64,000 bases of DNA, taken from positions 1-64,000 of the forward strand of contig JAOAAY010000008.1 of the NCBI GenBank assembly GCA_026418615.1, in the 5' to 3' direction. Below, in pieces: positions 41,966 to 51,630 of the stretch (its first letter is position 1; each line of letters starts with the position of its first letter). The notes beneath the pieces are model-generated. The model was not told the DNA's origin and did no database searches. It worked only from the letters and a program-made list of their open reading frames with translations. Position numbers and translations under genes: made by a program. Source of the DNA: Candidatus Sumerlaeaceae bacterium. Its GTDB lineage: Bacteria; Sumerlaeota; Sumerlaeia; Sumerlaeales; Sumerlaeaceae.

Positions 41966-43702
41966 TTAAAAGTGAAATTCCAACCGCCGCCAATGGCGAA
42001 GACCGATGATCATCGGCAAAACGATTACGCCAAGGTTGACGACCGCCAACGCCGTCAGCCACGGCCACGCCCGAACCAGCAGACCCATCGCGCGCGGCCA
42101 GTCCTGTGCTATCGGCGCCAGCCAGCCGCCAGTCTCGTTCATCACCATGAAAACCGGCGGCACCAACAGCGCGATGTTCGCAATGATGTAGCCGAGGCTG
42201 ATAACGATGTTCAGCGTGCCGCCAAGGCCGTTGGCGATGACGGCCGGATTGTCCTCCTTGAAATTCGGGAAGGTCGCTCCGAGCCCCACGGAGAGGCTCG
42301 TCAAACCCACCGCCAGCGTCAGGAAAGTCCCCAGCCCCACGACAGCCATCACAGGCCGCACATTGAGAACATAGTTGGAGAAGAGCATCAACGAGCCGCC
42401 CACAAACAGCGTTCCCGCCACGCACAGGCCGTACTTTTCCCAGATGAGCCACCGGCTTGCCGTCGGCGAGAGGCCGATCACCCAGTACTGCTTGCCTTCA
42501 AGGCTGAGCATCGGATACACAAAACGGGTTGTCAGGATGGACAACACAAAACAGGTGGCCGCCAGATTGAAAAAGGACAGAATGGTGGGCCAGTGACGGA
42601 TAAAGACCTCGATGCCCTCCAACTGGCGCGACATCCCGCGAATGTTGGCAATGTAAATGACCAACAGGCCAAACAGGATCACCAGTTGCGACCACTGCGC
42701 CGGGTCGCGCCAGAAGGTCCGCATGTCCTTGCCAAGCAAACCTTTCACAGGTGCGGGAAACAGCATGAAGACGCGGTCGAACAGCGGAAAAAGCGACCAC
42801 CTCGAGGTCGCGTAAGTGGGGCTTGAGGTCTCCTTGGCCAGCGCCCAGCCCTTGTAGTACAGGCGCGGCGCCAGCCACAGACAAACCTGCAAGGCCATGA
42901 GCGCCGTGCTGAGCAGGCACAAAAACCAGTAGCCGGCATCCCACCACCGCGCCCGCGACGCGGCCTCAAGCCCGCGCGCCAGCCAATAGTTGGGCAGCAG
43001 CGGCACGCTGCCCACATTCAGCAACGCCATGATCTGCGAAAAATCCTGAAGATTGGCGGTGACGACCATCGTCCTCAGGCCCATGAGCCGCACAATGATG
43101 GCCGTAATGCCCAGAGCCCCCGCCAGCAGGACCAGCGCGTAAAGCCGCGCTTTGCGCGCAGGCAGGTAGGCACTGATGAGCATCGTCAACATCGCGCCCA
43201 AACAGGCCGGTATGGCGAGAAAAGGAAAACCGAGCACAAAAGCCACCGGATAAAAAGCCGGCGGAGCGCCCTTCGCCACGCCGTAGGCGGCGAAAATCGG
43301 CAGGCTCAACAGCACGAACGCCCACGAACTGAAGAACAAAGACTCGGCCAATTTCACCGCGAACAGGCTGCGTGGCCGCACCGGGAACGCAAAAAGGAAT
43401 TCCGTCTCCTTGGAAATATAAGTCGTGGTCAGCGTGATGATGAGATTCGAGAAGATGAGCATCGAGAAAAACGCCAGCAGGACAATCCCCACGAGCCGCT
43501 CGAGCAGCGGCGGCCCGAACGGCTCCTGACGCAGCAGAAACCGGAAGATGAACCAGAAGAAAGCGCCGCCGCCTCCCGCGACCAGCAGCAAGGTGAACAT
43601 GCCCGCCGTCAGGTGAATCCAAAGGTACGACCGCATCTGCTCGAGAATGTTGGACACGATGCGGGCGCGCGTGCGCGCGACATTGGCGATGAGGCCGCTC
43701 AA
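41966..43702 (-). CDS. ABC-exporter-like multi-spanning membrane protein (ABC-2/ABC_export type)
   Basis: The 578-residue protein has about 12 hydrophobic helices arranged as two halves, a pattern of fused ABC exporter permeases. A basic N-terminal stretch (ARIVSNILEQMRSYLWIHLT) resembles ABC export permeases, and a central loop (YATSRWSLFPLFDRVFM) separates the halves. It has no ATPase domain. The transported molecule is unknown, but membership of a leftward block with DUF2079 and another polytopic protein suggests envelope lipid or glycan export. Its ATG overlaps the stop of the upstream DUF2079 gene by four bases. An ATP-binding subunit is not adjacent; the nearest candidate is the ABC ATPase at 59933-60916. 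Confidence 0.78.
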   Translation of the reverse strand: MSGLIANVARTRARIVSNILEQMRSYLWIHLTAGMFTLLLVAGGGGAFFWFIFRFLLRQEPFGPPLLERLVGIVLLAFFSMLIFSNLIITLTTTYISKETEFLFAFPVRPRSLFAVKLAESLFFSSWAFVLLSLPIFAAYGVAKGAPPAFYPVAFVLGFPFLAIPACLGAMLTMLISAYLPARKARLYALVLLAGALGITAIIVRLMGLRTMVVTANLQDFSQIMALLNVGSVPLLPNYWLARGLEAASRARWWDAGYWFLCLLSTALMALQVCLWLAPRLYYKGWALAKETSSPTYATSRWSLFPLFDRVFMLFPAPVKGLLGKDMRTFWRDPAQWSQLVILFGLLVIYIANIRGMSRQLEGIEVFIRHWPTILSFFNLAATCFVLSILTTRFVYPMLSLEGKQYWVIGLSPTASRWLIWEKYGLCVAGTLFVGGSLMLFSNYVLNVRPVMAVVGLGTFLTLAVGLTSLSVGLGATFPNFKEDNPAVIANGLGGTLNIVISLGYIIANIALLVPPVFMVMNETGGWLAPIAQDWPRAMGLLVRAWPWLTALAVVNLGVIVLPMIIGLRHWRRLEFHF

Positions 43703-45081
43703 CGGGCCGCGTCCTCCGGCGAAAACACATACAGGTCCGCGCGATCATGAACAAGACGGCGACGGCCAGCCTGTGCATCGTCCATCAGGCCGCGCGCGAG
43801 GGAGATGAAGGCGTCGCGCTGAAGACCATGCGGCGACTCTAGATCCAGAAAAACCCATGCCTCCGGCGGCGGAGGGGCTTCGGCGACGAGAGCGCGAGCG
43901 TCCGGGCGTGTCGGTGTGACGCCCCACAACCCAAATTGCAGCACGGCCGGCCCCTCGCGCGGCAACACATCGCGTGCCACTTCGAGACGGTACAGGTCCC
44001 GGCTCGTCACGGGAAAGGGCACACGGCGGTAGCCGTCGGTCCGGGTCGGGAGGAACATTTGCGCGAATCCCACGACGCCCATGTACAGCGCCAGCGCCGC
44101 CATTGTGCGTCCGCGAGACCAGCCAAGCCGCTCCAGCCAGCGGGCCACCGCACCGGCACCCGCCGCCGTGGCAAGCGCCAAAAACGGCAGAAACGGGTAG
44201 GAATAATAATAGAGCAGGTTGCGCATGAACGGGAAGCCAAGCAGCACGACCGGCGCCGGCACCACCGCCAGCACGAGCGCACGCCCCCCCAGTAGCGGCA
44301 ACAAACCGAACGAAGCCACCAACAGGCCCAGCGCAGTCAATCCCTCCCGACTCACCCCCCAGCCTGCCGCGCGTGCCGCGTAGTCGCCAATGTGGCCCTT
44401 TTGTCCGGATGCGGCCAGCGCCATCGCTGCCGCCGTCACGAGACCGTAGACGAGGCACAGGCCCGCAAGGCGCAGGGCGCGCACACGCCAAACCCGCTCG
44501 GGTGCCGTCGCCCACATCCACAGCGCGAAAGCCAGCAGCCACACGGCGGCATCTTCCTTTACGGACAGAGCCAGCGCCGCGGCCGGCCAGAAATATCGCG
44601 CCGGGCCGCGAGCCGCCGCGATCGCGCACAAAGCAAACAGCACATACCAGACCTCAAAATGGTTGGCCAGTTGAACGGACCCAGTGAAATGATTGGCCAG
44701 AAACAGCACGCCGCATGCCACCGCGGGGGCCGCACTCAGCCCGCACTCGCGAGCCAAGTAATAGATAGGCAAAGGACACACGGCCAGCGCAAGCATGTAA
44801 CCGGTGACGAGCGGCACCGGATAAACGCTGAGCGGAACGAAAGGCAGCAGCAGCAGCAAAAACGGCGTGAAGTGCCATGCGAAGTGGTTGCCCCCCGTCA
44901 AAGGCGAAAACATGAATCGCCCGCCCAGCGTATTGGCGAGGCAATAATGGATGTTTCCGACATCCGCGAGGTACCAGCGTCCGCTCTGCCACTGCGTCAG
45001 CGCGATCCATTCCATCCACACAAACGCCGCGGCACATAGCGCTCCCGCTGCCAGCCATCCCCAGCGGTCTGTCATGGCCAC
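43699..45081 (-). CDS. DUF2079 membrane protein
   Basis: The 460-residue polytopic membrane protein matches DUF2079. A first loop has NHFAWHFTPFLLLLLPFVPL with histidines as in the family. Then come VQLANHFEVWYVLFALCA and the family-typical ALSVKEDAAVWLLAFAL (Lys-Glu-Asp), plus a C-terminal soluble part with KGLD-free sugar-binding-like strands. DUF2079 is thought to have a GT-C-type fold and be a glycosyltransferase; no activity is established. The gene overlaps the preceding membrane gene by ten bases and the exporter-like gene by four, so the three are translated as one unit. This tight coupling suggests one pathway. Confidence 0.88.
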   Translation of the reverse strand: MAMTDRWGWLAAGALCAAAFVWMEWIALTQWQSGRWYLADVGNIHYCLANTLGGRFMFSPLTGGNHFAWHFTPFLLLLLPFVPLSVYPVPLVTGYMLALAVCPLPIYYLARECGLSAAPAVACGVLFLANHFTGSVQLANHFEVWYVLFALCAIAAARGPARYFWPAAALALSVKEDAAVWLLAFALWMWATAPERVWRVRALRLAGLCLVYGLVTAAAMALAASGQKGHIGDYAARAAGWGVSREGLTALGLLVASFGLLPLLGGRALVLAVVPAPVVLLGFPFMRNLLYYYSYPFLPFLALATAAGAGAVARWLERLGWSRGRTMAALALYMGVVGFAQMFLPTRTDGYRRVPFPVTSRDLYRLEVARDVLPREGPAVLQFGLWGVTPTRPDARALVAEAPPPPEAWVFLDLESPHGLQRDAFISLARGLMDDAQAGRRRLVHDRADLYVFSPEDAAR

Positions 45082-46760
45082 AGCACCGCCCTCACGCCAT
45101 CCTGTTCGAAAGCCAGCCGCCCCGGCATGTCGCGCATCTCATCCTGCCACCTTTGCCATTCCATGGGTCCAAGCAAGAGGCAGGTGACATGCCAGCGCCG
45201 CAGCGTCCCCGGGTCGAACCGGTGCCAAAGAGTCTCGATGGCGGCGCGCTGGCCGTCATAATCCGGCGAATTGAAATGGTGCGCTGCCAGAGCGCGGTGA
45301 TGCGTCAGCACGGGCACAAGCGTCGCCACCCGCGAATAAGGCTCCTGCAGCCCGATGGCCGCAACCGTCCGCGCCGGACGGACGGCGTCCAGTCGCTCGA
45401 GGAGCCGAAGCGTGTCCCCGTGCGCGGCAAAAACGGGGTGATGCTGGTTGAGCGTCGCCATCAGGCGATGCAACGCCAACAAGTTATCTGGCAGATGCAG
45501 TATGAGGAGCACGGACAGGAGGGCCGGCACCGCCCTGCGCCAACCGCGCGCGGCCAGCCAGCGAGCGAGGCGCCACACCCCCAGCGCTGAAAAGACGGCC
45601 AGCGGCACATGGAGATAGCCGCGCAAGAAATGCATGGGCACATGCGGCTCGGCAAACCAGAGAAGGCGGTCGTGAAACACCAGCGCCGACGCACACCCAA
45701 GCCACACGGTCATCAGCCGAACGCCCCGGTGCCTGCGCCAGTCTGCCCGAAAATCCGGCGACAACCAGTAACACCACGGCAGCAGCGCGAGCAGCCCGAA
45801 GGCCGGCATCAGCATGCCTGCAGTCATTGGATGATTCAGCGCCGCGCGAATCTGCGCGGCCACCGACGCGTGTTCCGGAAAACGGGGCAACCAGAGCAGA
45901 TAATAAAACAAAAACACGGCATTGAGCAGGGCGCACGCGCCCAGAGCGGCCAGCCCTTCGCGCCAGCCCTTTCGGGCCGCCTCCACCAGCAGGAAAACGA
46001 GCGCGATGAGGCCCAGTTCCAGCCCGGTGAACGGATGCGCCCACCAGGTGAGCAGCACGGTAACCAACGCGGCCCATGTCCGGCCGCGAATGAGCAGCAA
46101 GGCCGCGCCGAAAAACAGCACATGGTAGGCGCACTCCACGGTGTACTGCAGATTCCGGAAAACGCTGGCGCTCCACTCGCCATAGCCGCCCTCCGCCTGC
46201 GCGACCGCAGCCGGATAACCAGCCAGCCATTGTGCCGGCGTGAAGGAAAAATCCGGAGATCCAAGATTGAGCAGATAGTCCAGCGCCATTTGCTGGGCGG
46301 CCACCAGCCACGCCAGCCCTCCTCCCGCCGCAATGACAAGCGCGGCCCACCGCCGCGGTGCGCGGAGCGGCAGCGCCGCCATCCCTACGCGCATCGCCAG
46401 CGCCAGCATCGCCGCGCCGAGCACCAGCCGCCCCCCGGCGTCCAGCGCGGTGAGCGGCACGGCGGTCAGATGCCAGAGCCACCCGGCAACCAGAAACACA
46501 AAATGCGTGTACACCCGCGGGCTTGCAGGATCCGGAGAATAGGGCGACGCATAGAACAGGCCGTTGCCATTCTCGAAGATTTCCCGCGCGCATGCGTGAT
46601 AGACCGCCTGATCCACCTGCGTGAAACCCAGCGCGGTCCACCCGGCCGGCAGAGCGCGCGCCGCCTGTGCCAGCGCAAAGCAATAACCGCCCGCCAGCAC
46701 AACGGCCACCGCCTCTGGCCAAAGCCCTCTCAGGTGCCGGTTCCACCGCGCACAGTTCAT
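45072..46760 (-). CDS. Polytopic membrane protein, GT-C-like, unknown substrate
   Basis: The 562-residue integral membrane protein has about eleven helices. The first loop contains DQAVYHACAREIFENGNGLFYASPYSPD and PRVYTHFVFLVAGW, a layout seen in GT-C-like glycosyltransferases, where aspartate and histidine in this loop are functional. A C-terminal soluble part from about residue 465 has RTVAAIGLQEPYSRVATLV and a closing helix. I do not recognise a named family. Its start at 46760 (MNCARWNRHL) leaves 166 bases to the divergent ruvC gene. A frame extension to 46811 is less likely. It is the first gene of the leftward membrane block and overlaps the DUF2079 gene. Confidence 0.8.
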   Translation of the reverse strand: MNCARWNRHLRGLWPEAVAVVLAGGYCFALAQAARALPAGWTALGFTQVDQAVYHACAREIFENGNGLFYASPYSPDPASPRVYTHFVFLVAGWLWHLTAVPLTALDAGGRLVLGAAMLALAMRVGMAALPLRAPRRWAALVIAAGGGLAWLVAAQQMALDYLLNLGSPDFSFTPAQWLAGYPAAVAQAEGGYGEWSASVFRNLQYTVECAYHVLFFGAALLLIRGRTWAALVTVLLTWWAHPFTGLELGLIALVFLLVEAARKGWREGLAALGACALLNAVFLFYYLLWLPRFPEHASVAAQIRAALNHPMTAGMLMPAFGLLALLPWCYWLSPDFRADWRRHRGVRLMTVWLGCASALVFHDRLLWFAEPHVPMHFLRGYLHVPLAVFSALGVWRLARWLAARGWRRAVPALLSVLLILHLPDNLLALHRLMATLNQHHPVFAAHGDTLRLLERLDAVRPARTVAAIGLQEPYSRVATLVPVLTHHRALAAHHFNSPDYDGQRAAIETLWHRFDPGTLRRWHVTCLLLGPMEWQRWQDEMRDMPGRLAFEQDGVRAVLWP

Positions 46761-46926
46761 GACCGCGCCCCTGCCACAACGCCGACGGCCATGCACCGGC
46801 AAAGTGAGCATGGAAGTCTGCCCGGGGGCATCAAGTCAGGCCGGCCGATGCTCCGTCCTCGCGGTTCGCGTTTTCAGTCCATCTTTTCCCTCGCCCTCTC
46901 GCGACTCCTGCCCCAACACTGTGGCC

Positions 46927-47472
46927 ATGCGCATCATCGGAATAGACCCCGGCCTCGCCAGCACAGGCTATGGTGTCATTGACCATGACGGCCAGCGCTC
47001 GCGGCTTGTCACAGCCGGTTGCATCGAGACCATCCCAACCGCGCCCCTTGCCGGGCGTCTTCGCACCATTCACGACGACCTCGTCGCCGTAATTCGCGAG
47101 ACGGCGCCTGACTGTGCGGCCATGGAGCAATTGTTTTTCTGTACCAATGTCCGCACGGCCATCAGCGTTGCCCAAGGGCGCGGTGTGGCCATCCTTGCGA
47201 CCGCCGCGTCGGAAATCCCTTTGCACGAGTACACCCCTCTGCAGATCAAGCAGGCCGTCGCCGGCTTCGGCAGGGCAACGAAGCAGCAAGTCGAACTCAT
47301 GGTGCGTGCCATGCTGCGGCTGGGGACCAAACTCGATACCACTCATGCGGCGGATGCTCTCGCCGTCGCCCTGTGCCACGCTCACGCCAGCAAATTTGCC
47401 GAGGCTGTGGCCCGCGCCACCCGCACCGCCCCGCCGGCGCGCAGGCGCCCGATCAAACGCCAAACTGGCTGA
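46927..47472 (+). CDS. ruvC: Holliday junction resolvase RuvC
   Basis: The 181-residue endonuclease resolves Holliday junctions. Catalytic acidic residues are visible: D7 in GIDPGLASTGYG, E67 in AMEQLFF, and the H140/D143 group in THAADALAVALCH. The pattern GVAILATAASEIPLHEYTPLQIKQAVAGFGRATKQQV is diagnostic. The start is ATG at 46927, with an in-frame GTG six bases before; the longer frame to 46759 would overlap the divergent membrane gene. ruvA and ruvB are not next to it. Its 3' end overlaps the convergent DUF1569 gene by 20 bases. It is probably in the usual DNA repair role. Confidence 0.95.
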   Translation: MRIIGIDPGLASTGYGVIDHDGQRSRLVTAGCIETIPTAPLAGRLRTIHDDLVAVIRETAPDCAAMEQLFFCTNVRTAISVAQGRGVAILATAASEIPLHEYTPLQIKQAVAGFGRATKQQVELMVRAMLRLGTKLDTTHAADALAVALCHAHASKFAEAVARATRTAPPARRRPIKRQTG

Positions 47473-47908
47473 AATGGTGGTCCATGTGTTTTCCGTGAAA
47501 TTTGGACCACTGTGTCATCTTCAACATGCCGAGGTGCGGGTGCGGCTCGCGCAAGTCCGGCGCGTTATCACGCGCAGACATGAACCGTTCCAAGGCTTCC
47601 TGAAGGCGTTTGACCTCGGTCTCGAAATCTCCCACCTCGGTCGGCACGGCTTCTGGCGGCGCTTGCATTTTGCCCTTTGGGAACTCCCCGCCGTTGATTG
47701 TCAGCCACCGGCCCACGGTACGCGAAAAAAGGGTGCTGGAATCCGTCACAGTAACCTCACCCAGGGAAATTTCCAGCATGCGCCGCAGATGGGCCAGCAT
47801 GACGGCTGGTGTCATCCGCCCCCAGCGAGCCAAAGCCTCGGGTTTGAGTGCCTTAATGCGACCTATGAAGTAGGCTCTGTTGGCCTGTGTCACTTCCATG
47901 ACTGGCAT
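47453..47908 (-). CDS. DUF1569 / DinB-like protein
   Basis: The 151-residue protein resembles the DUF1569/DinB-like metal-binding four-helix family. It shows RIKALKPEALARWGRMTPAVMLAHLRRML with an expected metal-ligand His, a central GKMQAPPEAVP stretch and a C-terminal HMDHHFSQFGV with paired histidines. These proteins are metal-dependent, with unclear function. CAGGAG eight bases before the ATG at 47908 sets the start; the open frame extends to 48031 and would overlap the DegT gene. Its 3' end overlaps ruvC on the other strand by 20 bases. Confidence 0.85.
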   Translation of the reverse strand: MPVMEVTQANRAYFIGRIKALKPEALARWGRMTPAVMLAHLRRMLEISLGEVTVTDSSTLFSRTVGRWLTINGGEFPKGKMQAPPEAVPTEVGDFETEVKRLQEALERFMSARDNAPDLREPHPHLGMLKMTQWSKFHGKHMDHHFSQFGV

Positions 47909-47999
47909 GAGGCACACTCCTGCACTGCAGTAATGCCCCTCACCGCCCAATCCGCCCCCGCGACAGCCTGGATGCTCAGACCTCAGACTCTCTGAGACA

Positions 48000-49127
48000 T
48001 TATCCCAATTGGGGCAAAGGATTACGATCAAGGAATTCCTTCACCAGTTCCGCCACCCGCTCGATCTGTTTCCTCTTCAGCCCGGGGAACACCGGCAGCG
48101 ACAGCACGCGCTGCGTCAGCGACTCCGCCACAGGAAAGTCGCCCGCTTTGTAGCCCAAATGCGCCAGCGCCCGCGTGAGATGCATGGCCTCCTTATAATA
48201 AATGGCCGACCCGACCCCCTTCCACTTCAGATAGGCCATCAGCCGGTCGCGGTCGCGCACCTTAATCGTGTAGTTATTGAAGGTGTGACTCATGTCGTCT
48301 GGCACGGCCGGAACCTCAACCTCCGTGCCCTTCAACAATTGATAGTAAAGGCGCGCGTTATCAATCCGGTAGGCGAGAGTTTCGTCGAGTTCCTCCAGTT
48401 TCCTTTTCAGGTAAAGGGCCTGAACCGTGTCGAGCCGGCTGTTGTAGCCGATCGTGTCGTAGGTGCCGTCGGGGGTCCGGCCGTGGTCGCGGAACTTGTA
48501 AAGCGTTTCGGCGAGTCGGTCGTCATTCGTCGTGATCATGCCGCCGTCGCCGGCACCGCCAAGGTTTTTCGTGGGATAAAAACTGAAGGCGCCTGCCTTC
48601 CCGATCGTGCCCAGTTTGCGCCCCTTGTACTGGGTGCCGCACGCCTGCGCGACATCCTCAATCACAGCCAGACCGCGGCGCTCCGCGATCTCCATGATTG
48701 CGTCCATATCGCACGCCAGCCCGAACAGGTGCACGGGGCATAGCGCCTTTGTCCGCTCGGTGATCATGGGCTCAATGAGCGACGGGTTGATATTGCAGGT
48801 CACGGGGTCCACATCCACCAACACCGGGCGCCCGCCCAGACGCACGACCACATCCGCCGTGGCGATAAACCCAAAAGCCGGCATGATCACCTCATCGCCC
48901 GGGCCGATCCCGAGCGCGTGCATCGGCAACAACAGCGCGTCCGTGCCCGAGGCCACACCAATAGCGTATTTAACGCCCAAGTAGCCGGCAAAGGCACACT
49001 CGAACTCGGCCGTCATTTTCGAGTATGCGCCGATAAATTCGCACTTCGCAAAAAGGTGCTGCAGATCGCGGAAATACTCGCGGAGAAAAGTATCGTGGCT
49101 GGGCTGCAAGTCTATGAACGGTATCAT
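48000..49127 (-). CDS. DegT/DnrJ/EryC1-type PLP aminotransferase
   Basis: The 375-residue pyridoxal-phosphate enzyme belongs to the sugar aminotransferase family. It starts IPFIDLQPSHD and has GVASGTDALLLPMHALGIG, the cofactor aspartate and glutamine in VIEDVAQACGT (D158, Q161), and the Schiff-base lysine K187 in FSFYPTKNLGGAGDGG. The C-terminal part closes with SLPVFPGLKRKQIERVAEL. Such enzymes convert keto-sugar nucleotides to amino sugars for O-antigen or other glycans, matching the many glycan genes here. The exact substrate is unknown. A short inverted repeat (CTCAGActcTCTGAG, 47982-47996) follows the gene. Confidence 0.94.
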   Translation of the reverse strand: MIPFIDLQPSHDTFLREYFRDLQHLFAKCEFIGAYSKMTAEFECAFAGYLGVKYAIGVASGTDALLLPMHALGIGPGDEVIMPAFGFIATADVVVRLGGRPVLVDVDPVTCNINPSLIEPMITERTKALCPVHLFGLACDMDAIMEIAERRGLAVIEDVAQACGTQYKGRKLGTIGKAGAFSFYPTKNLGGAGDGGMITTNDDRLAETLYKFRDHGRTPDGTYDTIGYNSRLDTVQALYLKRKLEELDETLAYRIDNARLYYQLLKGTEVEVPAVPDDMSHTFNNYTIKVRDRDRLMAYLKWKGVGSAIYYKEAMHLTRALAHLGYKAGDFPVAESLTQRVLSLPVFPGLKRKQIERVAELVKEFLDRNPLPQLG

Positions 49128-49287
49128 CAGTCGGGAAATTCCACTGCCTTCCTAATGGGTGTCGAACGCGAAGGCTCAGGCCCGTCTGGGGGCGTGTCAA
49201 CGGGCAACTCCGGCCCGCGCTTGGCTCTTCCAGCGCTGATGAAGCACCGGGCAACAAAGGGCCTAACACGCGACCCGCGCCACCTGC

Positions 49288-51267
49288 TCAGGGCCGCGCG
49301 AGCGCCTCTTCGATCTTTTTATGCTTGTCTATCATGGCCGGGTGGCCGGTCCAAAGGATGCGGCCGTCGCGGCCGATCAGGAAACAGGTGGGCACGCCCT
49401 CGACCCCATAAACCGTCGCCGGATTTTGCGGCCCCTCCTCGCCACACCAATACTGCTTCACATCCGTCCACTGCTTGCGCTTGATGTGCTGCAGCACGCT
49501 CTCGCGGTCGTCATCAACGCTGGCACCCAGCAGGGTCACCTTGCCCTCCCACTCGGCCGCCTTCTCGCGCGCAAGGTCGTTGAGCGCGCCCATCGGCCCC
49601 TGGCACGGCCCGCACCATGTCGCCCAGAAATCAATGAACACCACCTGCCCCTTCAACTCCGACAGGCGCAGCATTCGCCCCTCCTCCGTCACGCTGGCGA
49701 ACTCCACATCGGGTGCCATGTCGCCGACGACCGGCGGCAGGCGAAACTCAAAGGTTTTCTCCGTGGCGCGGTCCGGAAGCGGTTCCAGCAACTCACGCTG
49801 ACGGTCGTAGGAATACATCCGAATCGTCCCCACTTGAGTCCCGCTGACCAGCAAGTCGTACGGCCTAATACGCTGCGCTTGCGGCGCGGTCGTTGAAACG
49901 ATTTCCGTGGTTCCACACAGCCCGTCAAAGCGCAACTCACCGGAATCTGGAACCGTTCCCCGGCTCACCTCGAGGTCACCGTAGAGTGCATCGGACACCG
50001 TCAGGGCATACTTGGCTCCCGATGCCGGGCTACCGTCAGCCCTCAAAACCTTTACGGTGGCGGCGAAGTCGCCACGGTAGCGCGCCGGGTTTTTCAACCA
50101 ATATTGGGCCGAGACGGGCGGATTGTCGCCCGGGGCGAGCACCAACCTGTGCATTTTCACCGACACAGTGCGGCCCTCGGTCAGCCAGCCGTACGGATGT
50201 TGAGCGCGAAACGCCACCAAGTACTCGCCGGGGGCCAAATCCGTGAACTCGTGCCGAAGTGTCGGCTCCCGCGTTTCTTGTGTCTCCAAATCAAGCCAGG
50301 AATGCACATCGAACCACTGCAGCACACCCGGACTGCTGGCTGAAACCTCAACACTCAGCCGGTGAAACGGTTTACGGCCTGTTATCGGGGTCTCCGGTTC
50401 CAGACAAACCTGCAGGCGCGCTGGCCGCGGCAGCCGCAGGGTGATCTTGCCGCCACGCACTTCATCCGACGACAACGCCGGAATGCTCCAAGAGCGGATC
50501 TGCCCGGGCGCGTCCACATACACAGCCACTGTCGAGTCCGGATCGGCATCAAAAGTATAGACGCCCGGGGCCTCTTCTCTCGCCTCGTTGAAACGCTTCA
50601 GCACCTTGCGCGGGAAATACCCGCTGCTCTTACCCGGCACGAAGATCAAGTGGTCGGGGTTTCCCGCATAAACAGTAGCCGTGGTGGTCAAAGGTTGCCC
50701 GTCTGCCGTCTCCAGACGCAGTTCCACGCGCTTTGCGGATCGCAGGGAAATCTCCAACGGCCCCGAGGTAGGCGTCCAACCTGTCACAACTTGCCCAACC
50801 AGTCCCGGAGAAATGGCAAACACCCGAAAGGAGGGCATCTCATCCGGTTTAATCAGGATAGAGGAGGTGATTTCGCCCATCGCGTCGCGGATCTGGCGCA
50901 TGGTAGGGCGGAATTCGCCCTCGGTCATCGGAATTGCGGCAGCCAATTCGATCCCGCACCCCTCACACCACAAAGACACCCACACACTGCCGGTGGTGAG
51001 GCGCTGACCATCCGGGCCGAGCAACCGGATGGGAGGGAGATTTTCCGGCACGGTGGACTCGGCCACTTCCCCCGCGGTGCCGGTGGTTTCCGACGCTGCC
51101 GTCGCCGGGCCTGCCCCTTGCCCTGCCGTGGTTCCTTTCGAAAGCGCCGTCACAGCCTCGCTCGGCGCGCCCACTGTGGGGGCATCCTCTGCGCACACCA
51201 CGCCCGCACACACACAGAACATGGCGACAACCCCCGCCACAGCAATCATCACGCCCAACCGTTTCAT
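49288..51267 (-). CDS. Secreted TlpA-like thioredoxin-domain protein with beta-sandwich modules
   Basis: The 659-residue protein has a signal peptide (MKRLGVMIAVAGVVAMFCVC), a low-complexity Ala/Thr/Gly linker (about 30-75), then several beta-rich domains (about 80-520). The C-terminal part (about 510-659) is a TlpA/ResA-type thioredoxin domain with WATWCGPCQGPM (CGPC, about 551-554) and the later VPTCFLIGRDGRILWTGHP containing the cis-Pro loop. It is probably anchored or secreted outside the cytoplasm, where it could reduce or exchange disulfides. The N-terminal modules have no clear match. GGGAGGATCG lies just before the ATG. The upstream 363-base region is shared with the divergent livM. 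Confidence 0.87.
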   Translation of the reverse strand: MKRLGVMIAVAGVVAMFCVCAGVVCAEDAPTVGAPSEAVTALSKGTTAGQGAGPATAASETTGTAGEVAESTVPENLPPIRLLGPDGQRLTTGSVWVSLWCEGCGIELAAAIPMTEGEFRPTMRQIRDAMGEITSSILIKPDEMPSFRVFAISPGLVGQVVTGWTPTSGPLEISLRSAKRVELRLETADGQPLTTTATVYAGNPDHLIFVPGKSSGYFPRKVLKRFNEAREEAPGVYTFDADPDSTVAVYVDAPGQIRSWSIPALSSDEVRGGKITLRLPRPARLQVCLEPETPITGRKPFHRLSVEVSASSPGVLQWFDVHSWLDLETQETREPTLRHEFTDLAPGEYLVAFRAQHPYGWLTEGRTVSVKMHRLVLAPGDNPPVSAQYWLKNPARYRGDFAATVKVLRADGSPASGAKYALTVSDALYGDLEVSRGTVPDSGELRFDGLCGTTEIVSTTAPQAQRIRPYDLLVSGTQVGTIRMYSYDRQRELLEPLPDRATEKTFEFRLPPVVGDMAPDVEFASVTEEGRMLRLSELKGQVVFIDFWATWCGPCQGPMGALNDLAREKAAEWEGKVTLLGASVDDDRESVLQHIKRKQWTDVKQYWCGEEGPQNPATVYGVEGVPTCFLIGRDGRILWTGHPAMIDKHKKIEEALARP

Positions 51268-51630
51268 GAACGATCCTCCCTCTTAGGTTCCTGCCACAAA
51301 ACGATTACCCTTCCACAATCACCCTGCCGCGGACATCCCCAGCGTGCGGGTGGGACACGGCCGAGCCACAACATCACCTTGCATCCCCCACACTCGGATG
51401 CCCGACGGCCTACCACGCACGGGCTGCGGTATCACCGTGAGTAACGGGGATCCGCAAACCGGCATCAAAACCCCACGGTGCACTGCCGGATCGTCATCAT
51501 CTTCGGCGCTACGACTTCTTTCTGACAAGGTGGTCACTCAGGGAATACGAAGTCTCAATCGAAAATCCCACGCGTTCGACCGCTTGACGCGATGGGCGCT
51601 GTGCACCCATGAATGTTTCCCAACTAACCC
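51268..51630. other. Divergent intergenic region without recognised features
   Basis: The 363 bases between the TlpA-like gene (leftward) and livM (rightward) contain no convincing gene, RNA or repeat. The leftward ribosome binding site GGGAGGATC is at the left end; no equally strong site precedes the livM start. Both promoters should be here, but I cannot pick them with confidence. Confidence 0.45.

Noticed and set aside
47982-47996. Hairpin CTCAGActcTCTGAG after the DegT gene as terminator
   Set aside because: The stem is only six bases and no T-run follows on the minus strand, so I keep it as a mention only.
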